NCBI RefSeq assembly: GCF_900113175.1
Contig: NZ_FOOK01000002.1
Coordinates: 1 to 51,917, forward strand
Source: Planifilum fulgidum
Lineage (GTDB): Bacteria > Bacillota > Bacilli > Thermoactinomycetales > DSM-44946
DNA length: 51,917 nucleotides
Direction: 5' to 3'
The position numbers were made by a program, and so were the translations under genes. Within the stretch, counting starts at the first letter, position 1. Each line of letters begins with the position of its first letter. This document shows positions 24,545 through 32,865 of this stretch, in pieces. Under the pieces are notes generated by a model. That model ran no database searches. It was not told the origin of the DNA and was given only the letters and a program-made list of their open reading frames with translations.

Positions 24545-26005
24545 TTGAACAACCGGCAACAACGCACACCACTGTTTACGCGGCTGAAGGAACACGCGGC
24601 AAGAAACCCCCTTCAATTCCACATTCCCGGTCACAAAAAGGGACAGGGGATGGATCCGGAGTTTCGCGACTTCATGGGAGAGCGCGCGCTGTCCATCGAT
24701 CTGATCAACATCGCTCCGCTGGACGATTTGCATCATCCCCACGGCCCCATCCAGGAGGCGCAAAAGCTCGCGGCGGAGGCCTTCGGGGCGGATCACACCT
24801 TCTTTTCCGTCCAGGGCACCAGCGGAGCGATCATGACGATGGTTCTTTCCGTCTGTGAACCCGGCGACAAAATCATCGTGCCGCGAAACGCGCACAAGTC
24901 CGTATTGTCCGCCATCATTTTGGCCGGGGGACATCCCGTGTTTGTTCATCCGGTGATGGACGAGCAGCTGGGAATCGCCCACGGCGTCACCGTTCAGGAC
25001 GTGGAACGGGCCCTGCGGAATCATCCGGATGCCAAAGCGGTCCTTCTCATCAATCCGACTTACTACGGAATCGCCGGAAATCTGGCGGAAATCGTCCGCA
25101 CGGTCCACCGGTGGAACATTCCCGTCCTGGTGGATGAAGCCCACGGGGTCCACACCCACTTTCACGAACGGCTGCCCCTGTCCGCCATGCAGGCCGGAGC
25201 GGACATGGCGGCCACCAGCATGCACAAGCTGGGAGGATCGCTCACGCAAAGCTCCATCCTCAATGTACGGTCTCAGCGGGTCAACCCCCGGCGCGTGCAG
25301 TCGATCATCAGCATGCTGACCACCACTTCCACGTCGTATCTCCTTTTGGCATCCCTCGATGCCGCCCGACGACAATTGGCCACGCGGGGGAGGGAAATGC
25401 TGGACCGGACCCTCTCTCTTGCCGCTTGGGCCCGGGAACGGATCAATGCCATTCCCGGCCTCACTTGTGTCGGAAGGGAAATTTTGGGGAGCGACGCCGT
25501 CTACGACCTGGATGAAACCAAATTGACCATTCACCTGAAAGGGCTGGGAATCACCGGATACGACGCGGAAAAGTGGCTCAGGAGCCGCTGGAACATCGAA
25601 GTGGAATTGAGCGATCTCTACAACATTCTCTGCATCATCACCCCGGGGGACACCCCGGAGACGATCGATACGCTGGTCCAAGCGCTCACGGAGCTTTCCA
25701 GGGAGTATTACACGGAGGACCGAAAGAACCGGATCCACATCCGTTTGCCGGACATCCCCGAACTGGTCCTTTCCCCGCGGGAAGCCTTTTACGCGAAAAC
25801 CACCACGGTTCCCTTCGACGAATCCGCCGGAAGAATCATCGCCGAATTCATCATGATCTATCCCCCCGGCATTCCGGTTCTTCTCCCGGGAGAGCGAATC
25901 ACCCAGACCAACATCAACTATATCCGGGAACACATGCGGGTGGGACTCCCGGTCCAGGGACCGGAGGACCCGGAGATCCGGATGATCCGCGTCATCGACG
26001 AATAG
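24545..26005 (+). CDS. speA: Arginine decarboxylase (Orn/Lys/Arg decarboxylase class I)
   Basis: 486 residues from a TTG at 24545, 8 nt after AGGCGG; the frame is open further upstream but that part contains the promoter. Motifs: FHIPGHKKGQG, FSVQGTSGAIMTM, VDEAHGVHTHF and the PLP-lysine site SMHKLGGSLTQSS. Length is normal for the short Gram-positive SpeA type. It makes agmatine for polyamine synthesis. The neighbour downstream is an SR1P/SR1-like locus, as in B. subtilis where SR1 lies next to speA, which supports arginine rather than lysine decarboxylase. Confidence 0.92.
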   Translation: MNNRQQRTPLFTRLKEHAARNPLQFHIPGHKKGQGMDPEFRDFMGERALSIDLINIAPLDDLHHPHGPIQEAQKLAAEAFGADHTFFSVQGTSGAIMTMVLSVCEPGDKIIVPRNAHKSVLSAIILAGGHPVFVHPVMDEQLGIAHGVTVQDVERALRNHPDAKAVLLINPTYYGIAGNLAEIVRTVHRWNIPVLVDEAHGVHTHFHERLPLSAMQAGADMAATSMHKLGGSLTQSSILNVRSQRVNPRRVQSIISMLTTTSTSYLLLASLDAARRQLATRGREMLDRTLSLAAWARERINAIPGLTCVGREILGSDAVYDLDETKLTIHLKGLGITGYDAEKWLRSRWNIEVELSDLYNILCIITPGDTPETIDTLVQALTELSREYYTEDRKNRIHIRLPDIPELVLSPREAFYAKTTTVPFDESAGRIIAEFIMIYPPGIPVLLPGERITQTNINYIREHMRVGLPVQGPEDPEIRMIRVIDE

Positions 26006-26009
26006 AACA

Positions 26010-26068
26010 AATAAAAAAACCCCTTTTGGGGTTCGACCCGCGTCCCCTGCGGACCGGGTTTTTTTATT
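26010..26068. terminator. Bidirectional terminator shared by speA and the SR1-like RNA
   Basis: AACCCC-TTTT-GGGGTT is a compact hairpin whose minus-strand reading is followed by TTTTTTTATT, and AATAAAAAAACCC can also pair with GGGTTTTTTTATT over the whole element. It therefore ends speA from the left and the small RNA from the right. Confidence 0.85.
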
Positions 26069-26106
26069 CGAAAATGGCCGTTTTGTCTCCTTGAAGGATA
26101 CAAGCT

Positions 26107-26229
26107 TCACCGCTTCTCCCGCGAAGCCTCTTCCTTGCATCCCGGGCACTTTCCGTACAAAACTCCGGTCTTTTCCGCATCCAGGTAATCGATGATCTCA
26201 TCACAGCTTTGGCAGACGATCACTTCCAT
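26107..26229 (-). CDS. sr1P: SR1P, GapA-binding peptide
   Basis: 40 residues from the ATG at 26229, with GGAGACG and GAGAGGAG upstream. It begins MEVIVCQSCDEIID and continues with a GVLYGKCPGCKEE segment; the paired cysteines C6/C9 and C28/C31 and the LYGKC motif are those of SR1P from Bacillus. SR1P binds the glycolytic GAPDH GapA and helps it stabilise RNase J1. The gene is convergent with speA, as expected from the B. subtilis arrangement. It is below the size usually annotated. Confidence 0.85.
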   Translation of the reverse strand: MEVIVCQSCDEIIDYLDAEKTGVLYGKCPGCKEEASREKR

Positions 26230-26258
26230 CGCACTTCGTCTCCTCTCCCGAGCTTTGA

Positions 26259-26273
26259 TTGAAAGCGCTTCAA
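26259..26273 (-). promoter_or_regulatory. cre site (CcpA operator) at the SR1-like promoter
   Basis: TTGAAAGCGCTTCAA is a perfect palindrome matching the CcpA consensus TGWAANCGNTNWCA. It covers roughly +10 to +25 of the transcript, a position where CcpA blocks elongation, consistent with catabolite repression of SR1. Confidence 0.85.
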
Positions 26274-26289
26274 TTGATATGACACTTAT

Positions 26290-26318
26290 AGTATAATAAG
26301 TTATACCATATAGGTCAA
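26290..26318 (-). promoter_or_regulatory. Sigma-A promoter of the SR1-like RNA
   Basis: On the minus strand TTGACC and TATACT with exactly 17 bp between them; the start would be near 26283, just before the cre site. Confidence 0.8.
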
Positions 26319-26355
26319 TATGGGGTCAATTGAGACCATATCTCCTGTAAAAAGC

Positions 26356-26380
26356 AAAAAAAGGGTGAATCGATTCACCC
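26356..26380 (-). terminator. Terminator of the DUF3055 gene
   Basis: The palindrome GGGTGAATCGATTCACCC is followed on the minus strand by TTTTTTT. Confidence 0.85.
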
Positions 26381-26453
26381 AGCCGCTGGCACAGTCCCCT
26401 TCCGGACACCGCGCCCGTCCGATCCGGCGGGGGAAGCGATTCACCCGGCTCCC

Positions 26454-26756
26454 TCATATTTCCGATTCGGATTCCATCGTAAGCGCCGGAAGATTGGTGC
26501 GGAAGAAAACGGACAGTTCCTCCGCCTCCTCGCGGGTCCGCAGATTGTACACCCGCTGGAGATACTCCAGATTTTCCGCGTCTTCCTGGGAAAGGAGCGA
26601 CGACCGCCCGGTCTGCATGCAAACCACCAGGGGTTTTCCGAAAAACATCTTGGTATAGATGATCCCGAAATCGTAACGCCCGTGGTCGGACACAAAGCCC
26701 ACGAAACGGACCTTCACCTTTTCGGACTCATCGTACAGGCGCTCGTAGTGGCTCAT
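26454..26756 (-). CDS. DUF3055-family protein
   Basis: 100 residues. RLYDESEKVKVRFVGFVSDH, RYDFGIIYTKMFFGKPLVV and CMQTGRSSLLS followed by EYLQRVY match the DUF3055 family of Bacillales, small cytosolic proteins of unknown function. GGGGGAT precedes the ATG. Monocistronic with its own terminator. Confidence 0.8.
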   Translation of the reverse strand: MSHYERLYDESEKVKVRFVGFVSDHGRYDFGIIYTKMFFGKPLVVCMQTGRSSLLSQEDAENLEYLQRVYNLRTREEAEELSVFFRTNLPALTMESESEI

Positions 26757-26884
26757 GTTCGATCCCCCTTCTGCTTGAGTTTTCTTCTCCCCGAATCACC
26801 CTCGCTTTCCTGTTTGGTTTTATCGGCTCATCCAAGGAAATACACGTCTCATTCCTTTACCCCATTTTTCGTACGTCCAAACAC

Positions 26885-27346
26885 TCAATCATTTTGTGAA
26901 GAGTTGCATTCCTTCACCTTCGCCTCCAGCAGGGAGGCGATTTCGCGGAACAAAGCGAGATCTTCCCCGTCGATGTCGTCCTCCGGCTCCCCGATGACGA
27001 CCAATTCCCCGATCAGATGATGCCCCTTGTAGAAGGGCACCAACACCTCCGTCCTCCGGCCGACCCGTTCCCGGACCAGTCTGCCTCGGGCTGCCGTCAA
27101 ACTGTGCAATCCCTGTCCAAAGCGGATGACGGGAGGGTGTGAACTGTAACCGGCATAATGAAAACGGACAAACTCATGTCCCCGGGTGAGGTAGATGCCG
27201 ACGTAGCGATACGCGGGGACGTGCTCATACAGGGTTTCGATCACGTAGCGGTACAATGCCTCAATGTCCCCGTCCAGCTTGTCCGCCATGACACCGATCT
27301 TCGATCGGATTTCATCCATGAGGTCCGCCTTGCGCATCGGATCCAT
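26885..27346 (-). CDS. GAF-domain protein
   Basis: 153 residues with a GAF-like pattern: IEALYRYVIETLYEHVPAYRYVGIYL, a hydrophobic strand, TEVLVPFYKGHHLIGELVVIGEPEDDIDGEDLALFREIASLLEAKV. It lacks the cysteines of the free methionine-R-sulfoxide reductase (YtsP-like) GAF proteins, so it is probably a ligand-binding GAF domain of unknown ligand. The start may be the ATG at 27337 rather than 27346. Stands alone. Confidence 0.7.
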   Translation of the reverse strand: MDPMRKADLMDEIRSKIGVMADKLDGDIEALYRYVIETLYEHVPAYRYVGIYLTRGHEFVRFHYAGYSSHPPVIRFGQGLHSLTAARGRLVRERVGRRTEVLVPFYKGHHLIGELVVIGEPEDDIDGEDLALFREIASLLEAKVKECNSSQND

Positions 27347-27476
27347 CCCCCATCGACTCCTCCGGATGTTTTATCAGTGTACCACTTGCCGGGCGTTCAA
27401 ACAACGCATTTTCCCAACATTCTTATGATTGAAACCGTCCCCTGATGGCCCCTCTTACATTCCATACCCGTCCCGA

Positions 27477-27506
27477 TTGTAAAGGAATCCATCCAAGTGT
27501 TAAGAT
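27477..27506 (+). promoter_or_regulatory. Putative promoter of the DUF1885-like gene
   Basis: TTGTAA and TAAGAT with an 18-bp spacer, about 60 bp before the start codon. Confidence 0.4.
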
Positions 27507-27566
27507 GAAATGGGGCTTCGGGCCCGAAACATCACGGGACTTTTCAACAAACCAGAGGTGGAAAAC

Positions 27567-27989
27567 ATGGACAACCGCGCATGGATTCGGTTGGTGGAAA
27601 ATTCGACGCAGACGGAGGTCTCCCTGGAGGACGTCAAGGAGCGATTGGAGCGGTACGTGGACATGGCTTCCCGCACCGGACGCCAGCTGGGCTGGTCTTA
27701 CGAGGAGGCCGCCTTTCCCTATACGATGGAGGAGCGGACGGAAAACGGAAACAGCTGGCTGATCCTCAAGGGGAAAGATCCCAAGATGTACCGCGGCCTG
27801 ATCATCGGCGTCAAGCAGGAAGCCGCCGAAAAAGGAGGCCACCACACCATCCAGATCCTCCTTCCTCCCGGCGCCACCCACGGGGACAAGTCAAAGGCCA
27901 ATGAATTTTGCCGCTACCTCGCCAAGGCGTTCCAGGGGGAGCTTCGCCTGTTTAACGGCCGGATTATGTATTTTTACCCCCGAAAATGA
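27567..27989 (+). CDS. Probable DUF1885-family protein
   Basis: 140 residues from the ATG at 27567, preceded by AGAGGTGG; the frame is open from 27510 but the extra residues overlap the 5' leader. The pattern RTGRQLGWSYEEAAFPYTMEE-like middle and ATHGDKSKANEFCRYLAKAF, ending in LRLFNGRIMYFY, resembles DUF1885, a Bacillales family with a solved structure but no known function. Identification is from memory of the family pattern. Confidence 0.65.
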   Translation: MDNRAWIRLVENSTQTEVSLEDVKERLERYVDMASRTGRQLGWSYEEAAFPYTMEERTENGNSWLILKGKDPKMYRGLIIGVKQEAAEKGGHHTIQILLPPGATHGDKSKANEFCRYLAKAFQGELRLFNGRIMYFYPRK

Positions 27990-28128
27990 CCCGAAAAACC
28001 CTTCCGCCGCTTCCCCGCCGACGGGCCGTCGCCCGTCGCTTCTTTTTTTTCAGACTGTTCGGTCACCCAAACCCGCGCCTCCACCTGCAAAATCTTCCTC
28101 TTCTCATCGGTGCCAAAAGCGGGTATCC

Positions 28129-28149
28129 TATAATAGGAACACTTGTTCG
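28129..28149 (+). promoter_or_regulatory. dinB promoter with LexA (SOS) box
   Basis: TATAAT at 28129-28134 is followed by GGAACACTTGTTCG (28136-28149), which matches the Bacillus LexA operator CGAAC-N4-GTTCG. The box would cover the transcription start of dinB, so LexA binding would block it until DNA damage. Confidence 0.75.
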
Positions 28150-28163
28150 GAGGTGTGCGGGGC

Positions 28164-29381
28164 ATGGCGCGAAGGCGAACCGTTCTGTTGGCGGATATGA
28201 ACGCCTTTTACGCCAGTGTGGAGCAGGCCTTCAATCCTTCCTTGCGAAACCGTCCGGTCATCGTGTGCGGCGACCCTTCCCGGAGGCACGGCATCGTGCT
28301 GGCCGCTTCCTACGAAGCAAAGGCCTACGGAGTGGAAACCGGAATGCCCGTATTCGAGGCGAAGCGGCTTTGCCCCCCGGCCGAGCTGGTTCCTCCCCGC
28401 ATGGCCACCTATCTTCGCGTGTCATCGCAGATCGTGGACATTCTGCACCAGTTTTCCCCGCTTGTGGAGCCGTTTTCCGTCGATGAAGCCTTTGTGGAAC
28501 TCACCGGATGCGAAAAGCTGTTCGGAGACGGAATCCAGGCGGCTCGCCGCATCAAGGAACGAATCCTGCGGGAGACGGGAATTCGCTGTTCCATCGGGGT
28601 GGGCCCCAACAAACTGTTGGCCAAAATGGCCGCAGAAATGAAAAAGCCGGACGGGCTCACCGTCCTGACGGAACAAGACGTCCCCGAGCGGCTGTGGCCC
28701 CTTCCGGTCGTCCGGCTGTTCGGCGTCGGTCCGCGAATCTCCCGACACCTGCAGCGAATGGGCATCCGCACCATCGGAGATCTGGCCCAGGCGGATCCCG
28801 CCAGGCTCGAGCAGCGCTTCGGCATCATCGGCCGGGTTCTGCACTGCTCGGCCCGGGGCATCGATCCCAGTCCGGTCGATCCCCGCAGCCTGGATAAAAA
28901 CCGGTCCATCGGTCATCAATTCACCCTGCCGCGGGATTACACGCGGGAGAGCGACCTTCGGACCGTCCTGCGCGAACTGGCGGAGGAAGTGGCCTCCCGG
29001 GCCCGCAAAGCCGGCTATACGGGCCGGACGGTCTCCCTCACCCTCCGGAGCTTCGATTTTGGTTCCGTCCACCGCTCCCTCACCCTTTCCGAACCCACGA
29101 ACATCGGCCGGAAGATGTTTGAAGCGGCGGTGATCCTCCTCCGGCGCCACTGGGATCACCGGCCCGTCCGCCTGATCGGAATCACCTTGAGCAACCTGTC
29201 CTCCGACCGGATGATGCAAATGGACCTGTTCGGAAAGCGGGAAAGAGAGCAGCGGTTGGCGGAGGCCATCGACGCCATCCGCAACCGGTTCGGAACGACC
29301 AGCATCTTCTGGGCCCGCTCCCTCACCGGAGCCAGCGTCTTCGTCGACCGGGCCGGCAAAATCGGAGGACACCGCATCTGA
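28164..29381 (+). CDS. dinB: DNA polymerase IV (Y-family translesion polymerase)
   Basis: 405 residues from the ATG at 28164, 8-10 nt after GGAGG. The metal-binding carboxylates lie in LLADMNAFYASVEQ (D11) and SVDEAF (D107, E108), with Tyr16 as steric gate. FGVGPRISRHLQRMGI is the thumb HhH, and the little-finger domain ends near QMDLF, a sliding-clamp-binding motif. It copies damaged DNA with low fidelity. An SOS box upstream fits damage induction. It ends 1 bp before the convergent M23 gene. Confidence 0.95.
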   Translation: MARRRTVLLADMNAFYASVEQAFNPSLRNRPVIVCGDPSRRHGIVLAASYEAKAYGVETGMPVFEAKRLCPPAELVPPRMATYLRVSSQIVDILHQFSPLVEPFSVDEAFVELTGCEKLFGDGIQAARRIKERILRETGIRCSIGVGPNKLLAKMAAEMKKPDGLTVLTEQDVPERLWPLPVVRLFGVGPRISRHLQRMGIRTIGDLAQADPARLEQRFGIIGRVLHCSARGIDPSPVDPRSLDKNRSIGHQFTLPRDYTRESDLRTVLRELAEEVASRARKAGYTGRTVSLTLRSFDFGSVHRSLTLSEPTNIGRKMFEAAVILLRRHWDHRPVRLIGITLSNLSSDRMMQMDLFGKREREQRLAEAIDAIRNRFGTTSIFWARSLTGASVFVDRAGKIGGHRI

Positions 29382-29382
29382 T

Positions 29383-30510
29383 CTACCGGTCCAGGACGCT
29401 TTGGAGAATGTGGCGGCGCTCCGCGGGGGTGAAGCCCTCCCAAAGCCACTCGCCGTAAATGAGCAGGTCCAGGTGGAGGTGCATCCCCGCATTGCTGCGT
29501 TTCACCCCGTCGCTGGTGCCCGAGTTCCCCACATAACCGATGACTTCTCCCTTTTTCACCCTTTTTCCGACGGTGATGTCGCCCTGAATGCTGCTCAGGT
29601 GGCAATACCGGGAGAGAACCCCCTTTTCGTGCTGGATCCATACGGACCGTCCCCGCATCTTGTCGAGGATGTATTGCGGCGTCTGTCCCTCGTTTTGAAC
29701 GCCGATCGAAAGATAGCGGTTCCGCTCCGCCTCCGACATCTCCTGATAGTCGTGGTCGGCGCGGACAACCACCCCGTCCGCCACCGCAAGCACCGGCGTC
29801 CGGGAATCGATGGAAATCCCGCTGGTCCAGCTGAAATAATCCAGCCCCTCATGAACTCCGTTCCGGTAGGGGCGGGGAGCGCCGGGAAGGTGGGAATCCT
29901 TCGTGCTCACCCGGGCGCCCTGAATCGGAGTGTCCAGAAAAGACAGGTAATCGATCAAAGCGCGGGCGTCCCCCTTGGGGATTTCCCGCCGCCCGGTTTC
30001 CGCCATGGCCGGAACCGAGGCGTTTTGTTCGATGAGGGCGCGGTCTTCGCGGATTTCCACCTGCCTTCCCAACCCTTCCTCCACCACGACGGCGGGGATC
30101 CGTATCTCTCCCTTGCGGATAATGGGATATGCCTCCACGGGAAGATAAACGCCGTTACGGCTCAGCACGGGCGCTTCCCTCAACATGGTCAGTTGGACCT
30201 TGCCCTGGCGAATCGTGAGAACCCCTTCCCGGGCATCATACTCGTAATCGATTCGCAGCTTCTCCTTCAGGTCGGACAGCCGGAAGGTGACAATTCCCTC
30301 TTCCTTCCGGAAGGGAACCTCCACCTTGGCGGACAGCCTTTCCTCCTTTTCCGGCTTCTCCGGGCGGGGAGGAGGGGAAGCCGTCTGCTCTTGCGGCTTC
30401 ACCGGTTCGCGATGCCACGGCAGGTGCTGATTCAAGAGATTAAACGGAACAAACAGCCACAAAAAAACAACGAGAATCGCCACCGCGACGAGTAAACTAG
30501 GTTTGCCCAT
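29383..30510 (-). CDS. Membrane-anchored M23 (LytM-type) peptidase
   Basis: 375 residues. A membrane helix (6-22) is followed by a Pro/Lys/Glu-rich linker, a region with short beta repeats (residues 60-155) resembling copper-amine-oxidase-N-like or stalk domains, and the M23 domain at 215-370 with the zinc motifs HEGLD (HxxxD) and HLH. Expected role is cleavage of peptidoglycan cross-bridges outside the cell, or a catalytically inactive activator if further residues are missing. The gene is alone between dinB and the tRNA cluster. Confidence 0.82.
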   Translation of the reverse strand: MGKPSLLVAVAILVVFLWLFVPFNLLNQHLPWHREPVKPQEQTASPPPRPEKPEKEERLSAKVEVPFRKEEGIVTFRLSDLKEKLRIDYEYDAREGVLTIRQGKVQLTMLREAPVLSRNGVYLPVEAYPIIRKGEIRIPAVVVEEGLGRQVEIREDRALIEQNASVPAMAETGRREIPKGDARALIDYLSFLDTPIQGARVSTKDSHLPGAPRPYRNGVHEGLDYFSWTSGISIDSRTPVLAVADGVVVRADHDYQEMSEAERNRYLSIGVQNEGQTPQYILDKMRGRSVWIQHEKGVLSRYCHLSSIQGDITVGKRVKKGEVIGYVGNSGTSDGVKRSNAGMHLHLDLLIYGEWLWEGFTPAERRHILQSVLDR

Positions 30511-30620
30511 GGGGATCTCCTTACCCGAGTTTTATCCCTCTCATTTTAACACAGTCCGGATGCGCCGACCAGAAATCTCCTTTCCAGAAAACGGAATGCG
30601 GAAAGGCGCGCGAAAAGAAA

Positions 30621-30650
30621 AAAAGCAAAAGCACCTCGCAAGCGAGGTGC
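30621..30650 (-). terminator. Terminator of the tRNA operon
   Basis: On the minus strand GCACCTCGC and GCGAGGTGC form a 9-bp stem with a 2-nt loop followed by TTTTGCTTTTTTT. A TTTTT on the plus side means it could work both ways. Confidence 0.9.
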
Positions 30651-30657
30651 TTTTTGA

Positions 30658-30732
30658 TGGTGGGCAGTATAGGACTCGAACCTATGGCCTCTTCCGTGTC
30701 AAGGAAGCGCTCTCCCTCTGAGCTAACTGCCC
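30658..30732 (-). tRNA. tRNA-Val (anticodon GAC)
   Basis: Cloverleaf: acceptor GGGCAGT pairs with ACTGCCC, D-arm with TAGCTCAG, anticodon loop TTGACAC, T-arm TAGG-TTCGAGT-CCTA, and the 3' CCA is encoded. Last of four tRNAs in a minus-strand operon. Confidence 0.93.
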
Positions 30733-30746
30733 AAAACGGTGGATCA

Positions 30747-30822
<76 letters not shown>

Positions 30823-30828
30823 ACATCC

Positions 30829-30905
30829 TGGCGGAGCTGACGGGATTCGAACCCGCGATCTCCTGCGTGACAGGCAGGCATGTTAGGCCTCTACACCACA
30901 GCTCC
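30829..30905 (-). tRNA. tRNA-Asp (anticodon GTC)
   Basis: Acceptor GGAGCTG pairs with CAGCTCC, anticodon stem CCTGC with loop CTGTCAC, T-loop TTCGAAT, discriminator G73 and encoded CCA, all as in bacterial tRNA-Asp. Confidence 0.93.
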
Positions 30906-30942
30906 GCGGGAACGGGCTGATCGCCCGCTTCTCCCATGCATT

Positions 30943-31018
<76 letters not shown>

Positions 31019-31047
31019 CCGAAGACTTCAAGTGAAGGACAGCTATA

Positions 31048-31076
31048 AATATACACCATGTGAACGAATAATGCAA
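31048..31076 (-). promoter_or_regulatory. Promoter of the tRNA operon
   Basis: On the minus strand TTGCAT and TATATT with a 17-bp spacer, about 25 bp upstream of the initiator tRNA. Confidence 0.7.
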
Positions 31077-31085
31077 GGGGTTTTT

Positions 31086-31283
31086 TTAATTTTTTTTGCT
31101 TCCTTTTTCATCCTTGCGCCAGATGTAACGGACCCCGTAGCGCCCGCCCTTGGAGCGGAAAACCTCCACCTCCGCCGGACTGTCGTATCCGTAAACCCAC
31201 CAGTCCTCCGTCATCCGCGCGGCCAGACATCGGGCTTGAAAGCGGGAATCGTACAATTTGGCCCAGTAAATCCAGCAGCTCAT
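31086..31283 (-). CDS. Small hypothetical protein
   Basis: 65 residues from the ATG at 31283, which has AAGGAGTGG 5-8 nt upstream; the frame is open to 31325 but that start lacks a ribosome site. It begins MSCWIYWAKLYDSRFQARCL and is rich in Trp, Tyr and Arg. I do not recognise the family; the good ribosome site and codon use support a real gene. Confidence 0.65.
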   Translation of the reverse strand: MSCWIYWAKLYDSRFQARCLAARMTEDWWVYGYDSPAEVEVFRSKGGRYGVRYIWRKDEKGSKKN

Positions 31284-31429
31284 GGTCTCCACTCCTTCGG
31301 GATGAACGAAATCCGCTTTCTCCACAAAATAGTGTGTCTACCCGATGCCGGTTTCATGCCGCCCGGTCCCTTGCGCTTTAATGAAACGCATTCGCTCCGT
31401 TTTTCCCGCCCCGGCGGTCTTGGGTCCGA

Positions 31430-31975
31430 TCAGCCAGCGCTTCTGTCCCTCAACTCCTCCGCCTCCAGCTGCTCCTCCTCATCCCTCAGCCGGTGGGCCA
31501 AGCGGCTGGAAGCCGAAGCGGCGATGCTGGCCACCAAGTCGTCCAAAAACGTGTGGACTTTCCCGTTCTTCTTGGTGTCCAACCTACCGATGACCCCGAT
31601 CTTGTGTTTGTCCAGATGGCCGAAGGTGGTGACGGCAATGCTGCCGTAACCGAAAACCGAACCCAGGGCCAGGGTTTCATCGCAGCCAAACAGTCCCTCA
31701 TCCCCTTCGACGAGCGATTGAAGGGGTTCGGACAATGCCTTTTTTTCCGCCAATTGATCCAATTCGATCCCGACGAGAATCGCATGCTGGATCTCCCTTT
31801 TCTCCAGGACCGCCAGCACGCTCTCGATGCAATGATCCAGCGTCAAAGTCTCGCAATAGGGAGCCTGCATCCGGTAAACGATCTCGGCAATCTCCTCGAT
31901 CGTCACTCCCCGTTCTCTCAGCCGCCTCAAGGCGGCCTCCTTCACTTCCCGGCTGTGAACGCGTCTTTTTTCCAT
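31430..31975 (-). CDS. yutG: Phosphatidylglycerophosphatase A family protein (YutG-like)
   Basis: 181 residues from the ATG at 31975 with AAAGGAG 7 nt upstream. The sequence VHSREVKEAALRRLRERGVT, IAEIVYRMQAPYCETLT and GSVFGYGSIAVTTFGHLDKHKIG, then TFLDDLVASIAASASSRLAHR, is that of B. subtilis YutG, a PgpA-like protein. Unlike membrane PgpA it is mostly soluble in appearance. Expected role is phosphatidylglycerol phosphate dephosphorylation, but direct evidence for this subfamily is limited. Confidence 0.8.
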   Translation of the reverse strand: MEKRRVHSREVKEAALRRLRERGVTIEEIAEIVYRMQAPYCETLTLDHCIESVLAVLEKREIQHAILVGIELDQLAEKKALSEPLQSLVEGDEGLFGCDETLALGSVFGYGSIAVTTFGHLDKHKIGVIGRLDTKKNGKVHTFLDDLVASIAASASSRLAHRLRDEEEQLEAEELRDRSAG

Positions 31976-32193
31976 CCCATTCACTCCTTTCCCTCCATGA
32001 TACCACAATTCGGATCGGATATGTTTCAATCCATCCGGATCTTTATCCCGCCGAATTGCCGAGGTATAATAAAAATGATTGCCTTTTTTCTGTCGAAGAC
32101 TGCCCTGAAAGCCAGAAACGGCTGAGGGGCCCCGGCGCCTTTGTCCCCGACAATTTTTTTCGGCATAATCCTTTCACATAAAGGAGGAATCCC

Positions 32194-32865
32194 ATGAAAT
32201 ACGGAATCGCCATTTTTCCGCAAAAAAAGGTGCAAGATGTGGCCAACTCGTTCCGGAAACGGTATGATCCCCGCTACACGCTGATCCAACCGCACATCAC
32301 CCTGAAGGAAGCCTTTGAACTGGAAGAGGAAAAATTGCCTGAAGTCGTGGAACATCTGGAAAGGGTCGCCGCAGAAACCGCTCCTTTCACCATTCATTTC
32401 CACAAGGTCAGCACCTTCCATCCCATCACCAACGTGATTTACTTGGCGTTGACCGACAACGAACCGGTGACCAGACTCCACGAAAAAATCAATTCGGACC
32501 CCATCTACCACAAAAGCCGGTTCGACTACACCCCGCACCTTACCATCGGACAGGAGCTGTCCGACGATGAGCTGCACGACATCTACGGCAGCCTGCGGTT
32601 GAAGAAATTCGATCTGACGAGCCTCGTCGATCGCTTTCACCTGCTGTATCAACTGGAAAACGAGTCCTGGACCGTCTATCAAAGCTTCCTGCTCAGGGGA
32701 AAAACTGATCCTTCCCTCGGGGAAAGACCATGCGGGGAGGACGGGCAACATGGAGATCCGGGTCATCACGGCGAAAAAGGAAGAGGAAAAAAACGCCGCC
32801 CTCGCCCTGCGACGGGACGTATTCGTCAGGGAACAGCAGGTTCCCGAATCGCTGGAGCAGGATGA
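32194..32865 (+). CDS. yjcG: YjcG-like 2'-5' RNA ligase-family phosphoesterase with an abnormal C-terminal extension
   Basis: 223 residues from the ATG at 32194 behind AAAGGAGG. Two HxTx motifs, PHITLKE (H34, T36) and PHLTIGQ (H115, T117), define the 2H phosphoesterase active site. The family normally ends near residue 170 (VYQSFLL); here no stop follows and the frame continues 53 residues, the last 38 overlapping the start of yjcF in another frame. The extension is Gly/Arg-rich and looks non-native, so a lost stop codon, or a sequence error, is likely. yjcF directly follows, as in B. subtilis. Confidence 0.87.
   Translation: MKYGIAIFPQKKVQDVANSFRKRYDPRYTLIQPHITLKEAFELEEEKLPEVVEHLERVAAETAPFTIHFHKVSTFHPITNVIYLALTDNEPVTRLHEKINSDPIYHKSRFDYTPHLTIGQELSDDELHDIYGSLRLKKFDLTSLVDRFHLLYQLENESWTVYQSFLLRGKTDPSLGERPCGEDGQHGDPGHHGEKGRGKKRRPRPATGRIRQGTAGSRIAGAG

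Larger units (their letters stand above)
26013..26283 (-). ncRNA. SR1-like dual-function RNA (carries the SR1P reading frame)
   Basis: From the predicted start near 26283 to the bidirectional terminator the transcript would be about 270 nt and contains the 40-codon SR1P frame. In B. subtilis SR1 both encodes SR1P and base-pairs with ahrC mRNA, and it is repressed when sugars are present. Here a cre site lies in the first transcribed bases. Base-pairing activity cannot be judged without the ahrC sequence of this organism. Confidence 0.6.
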
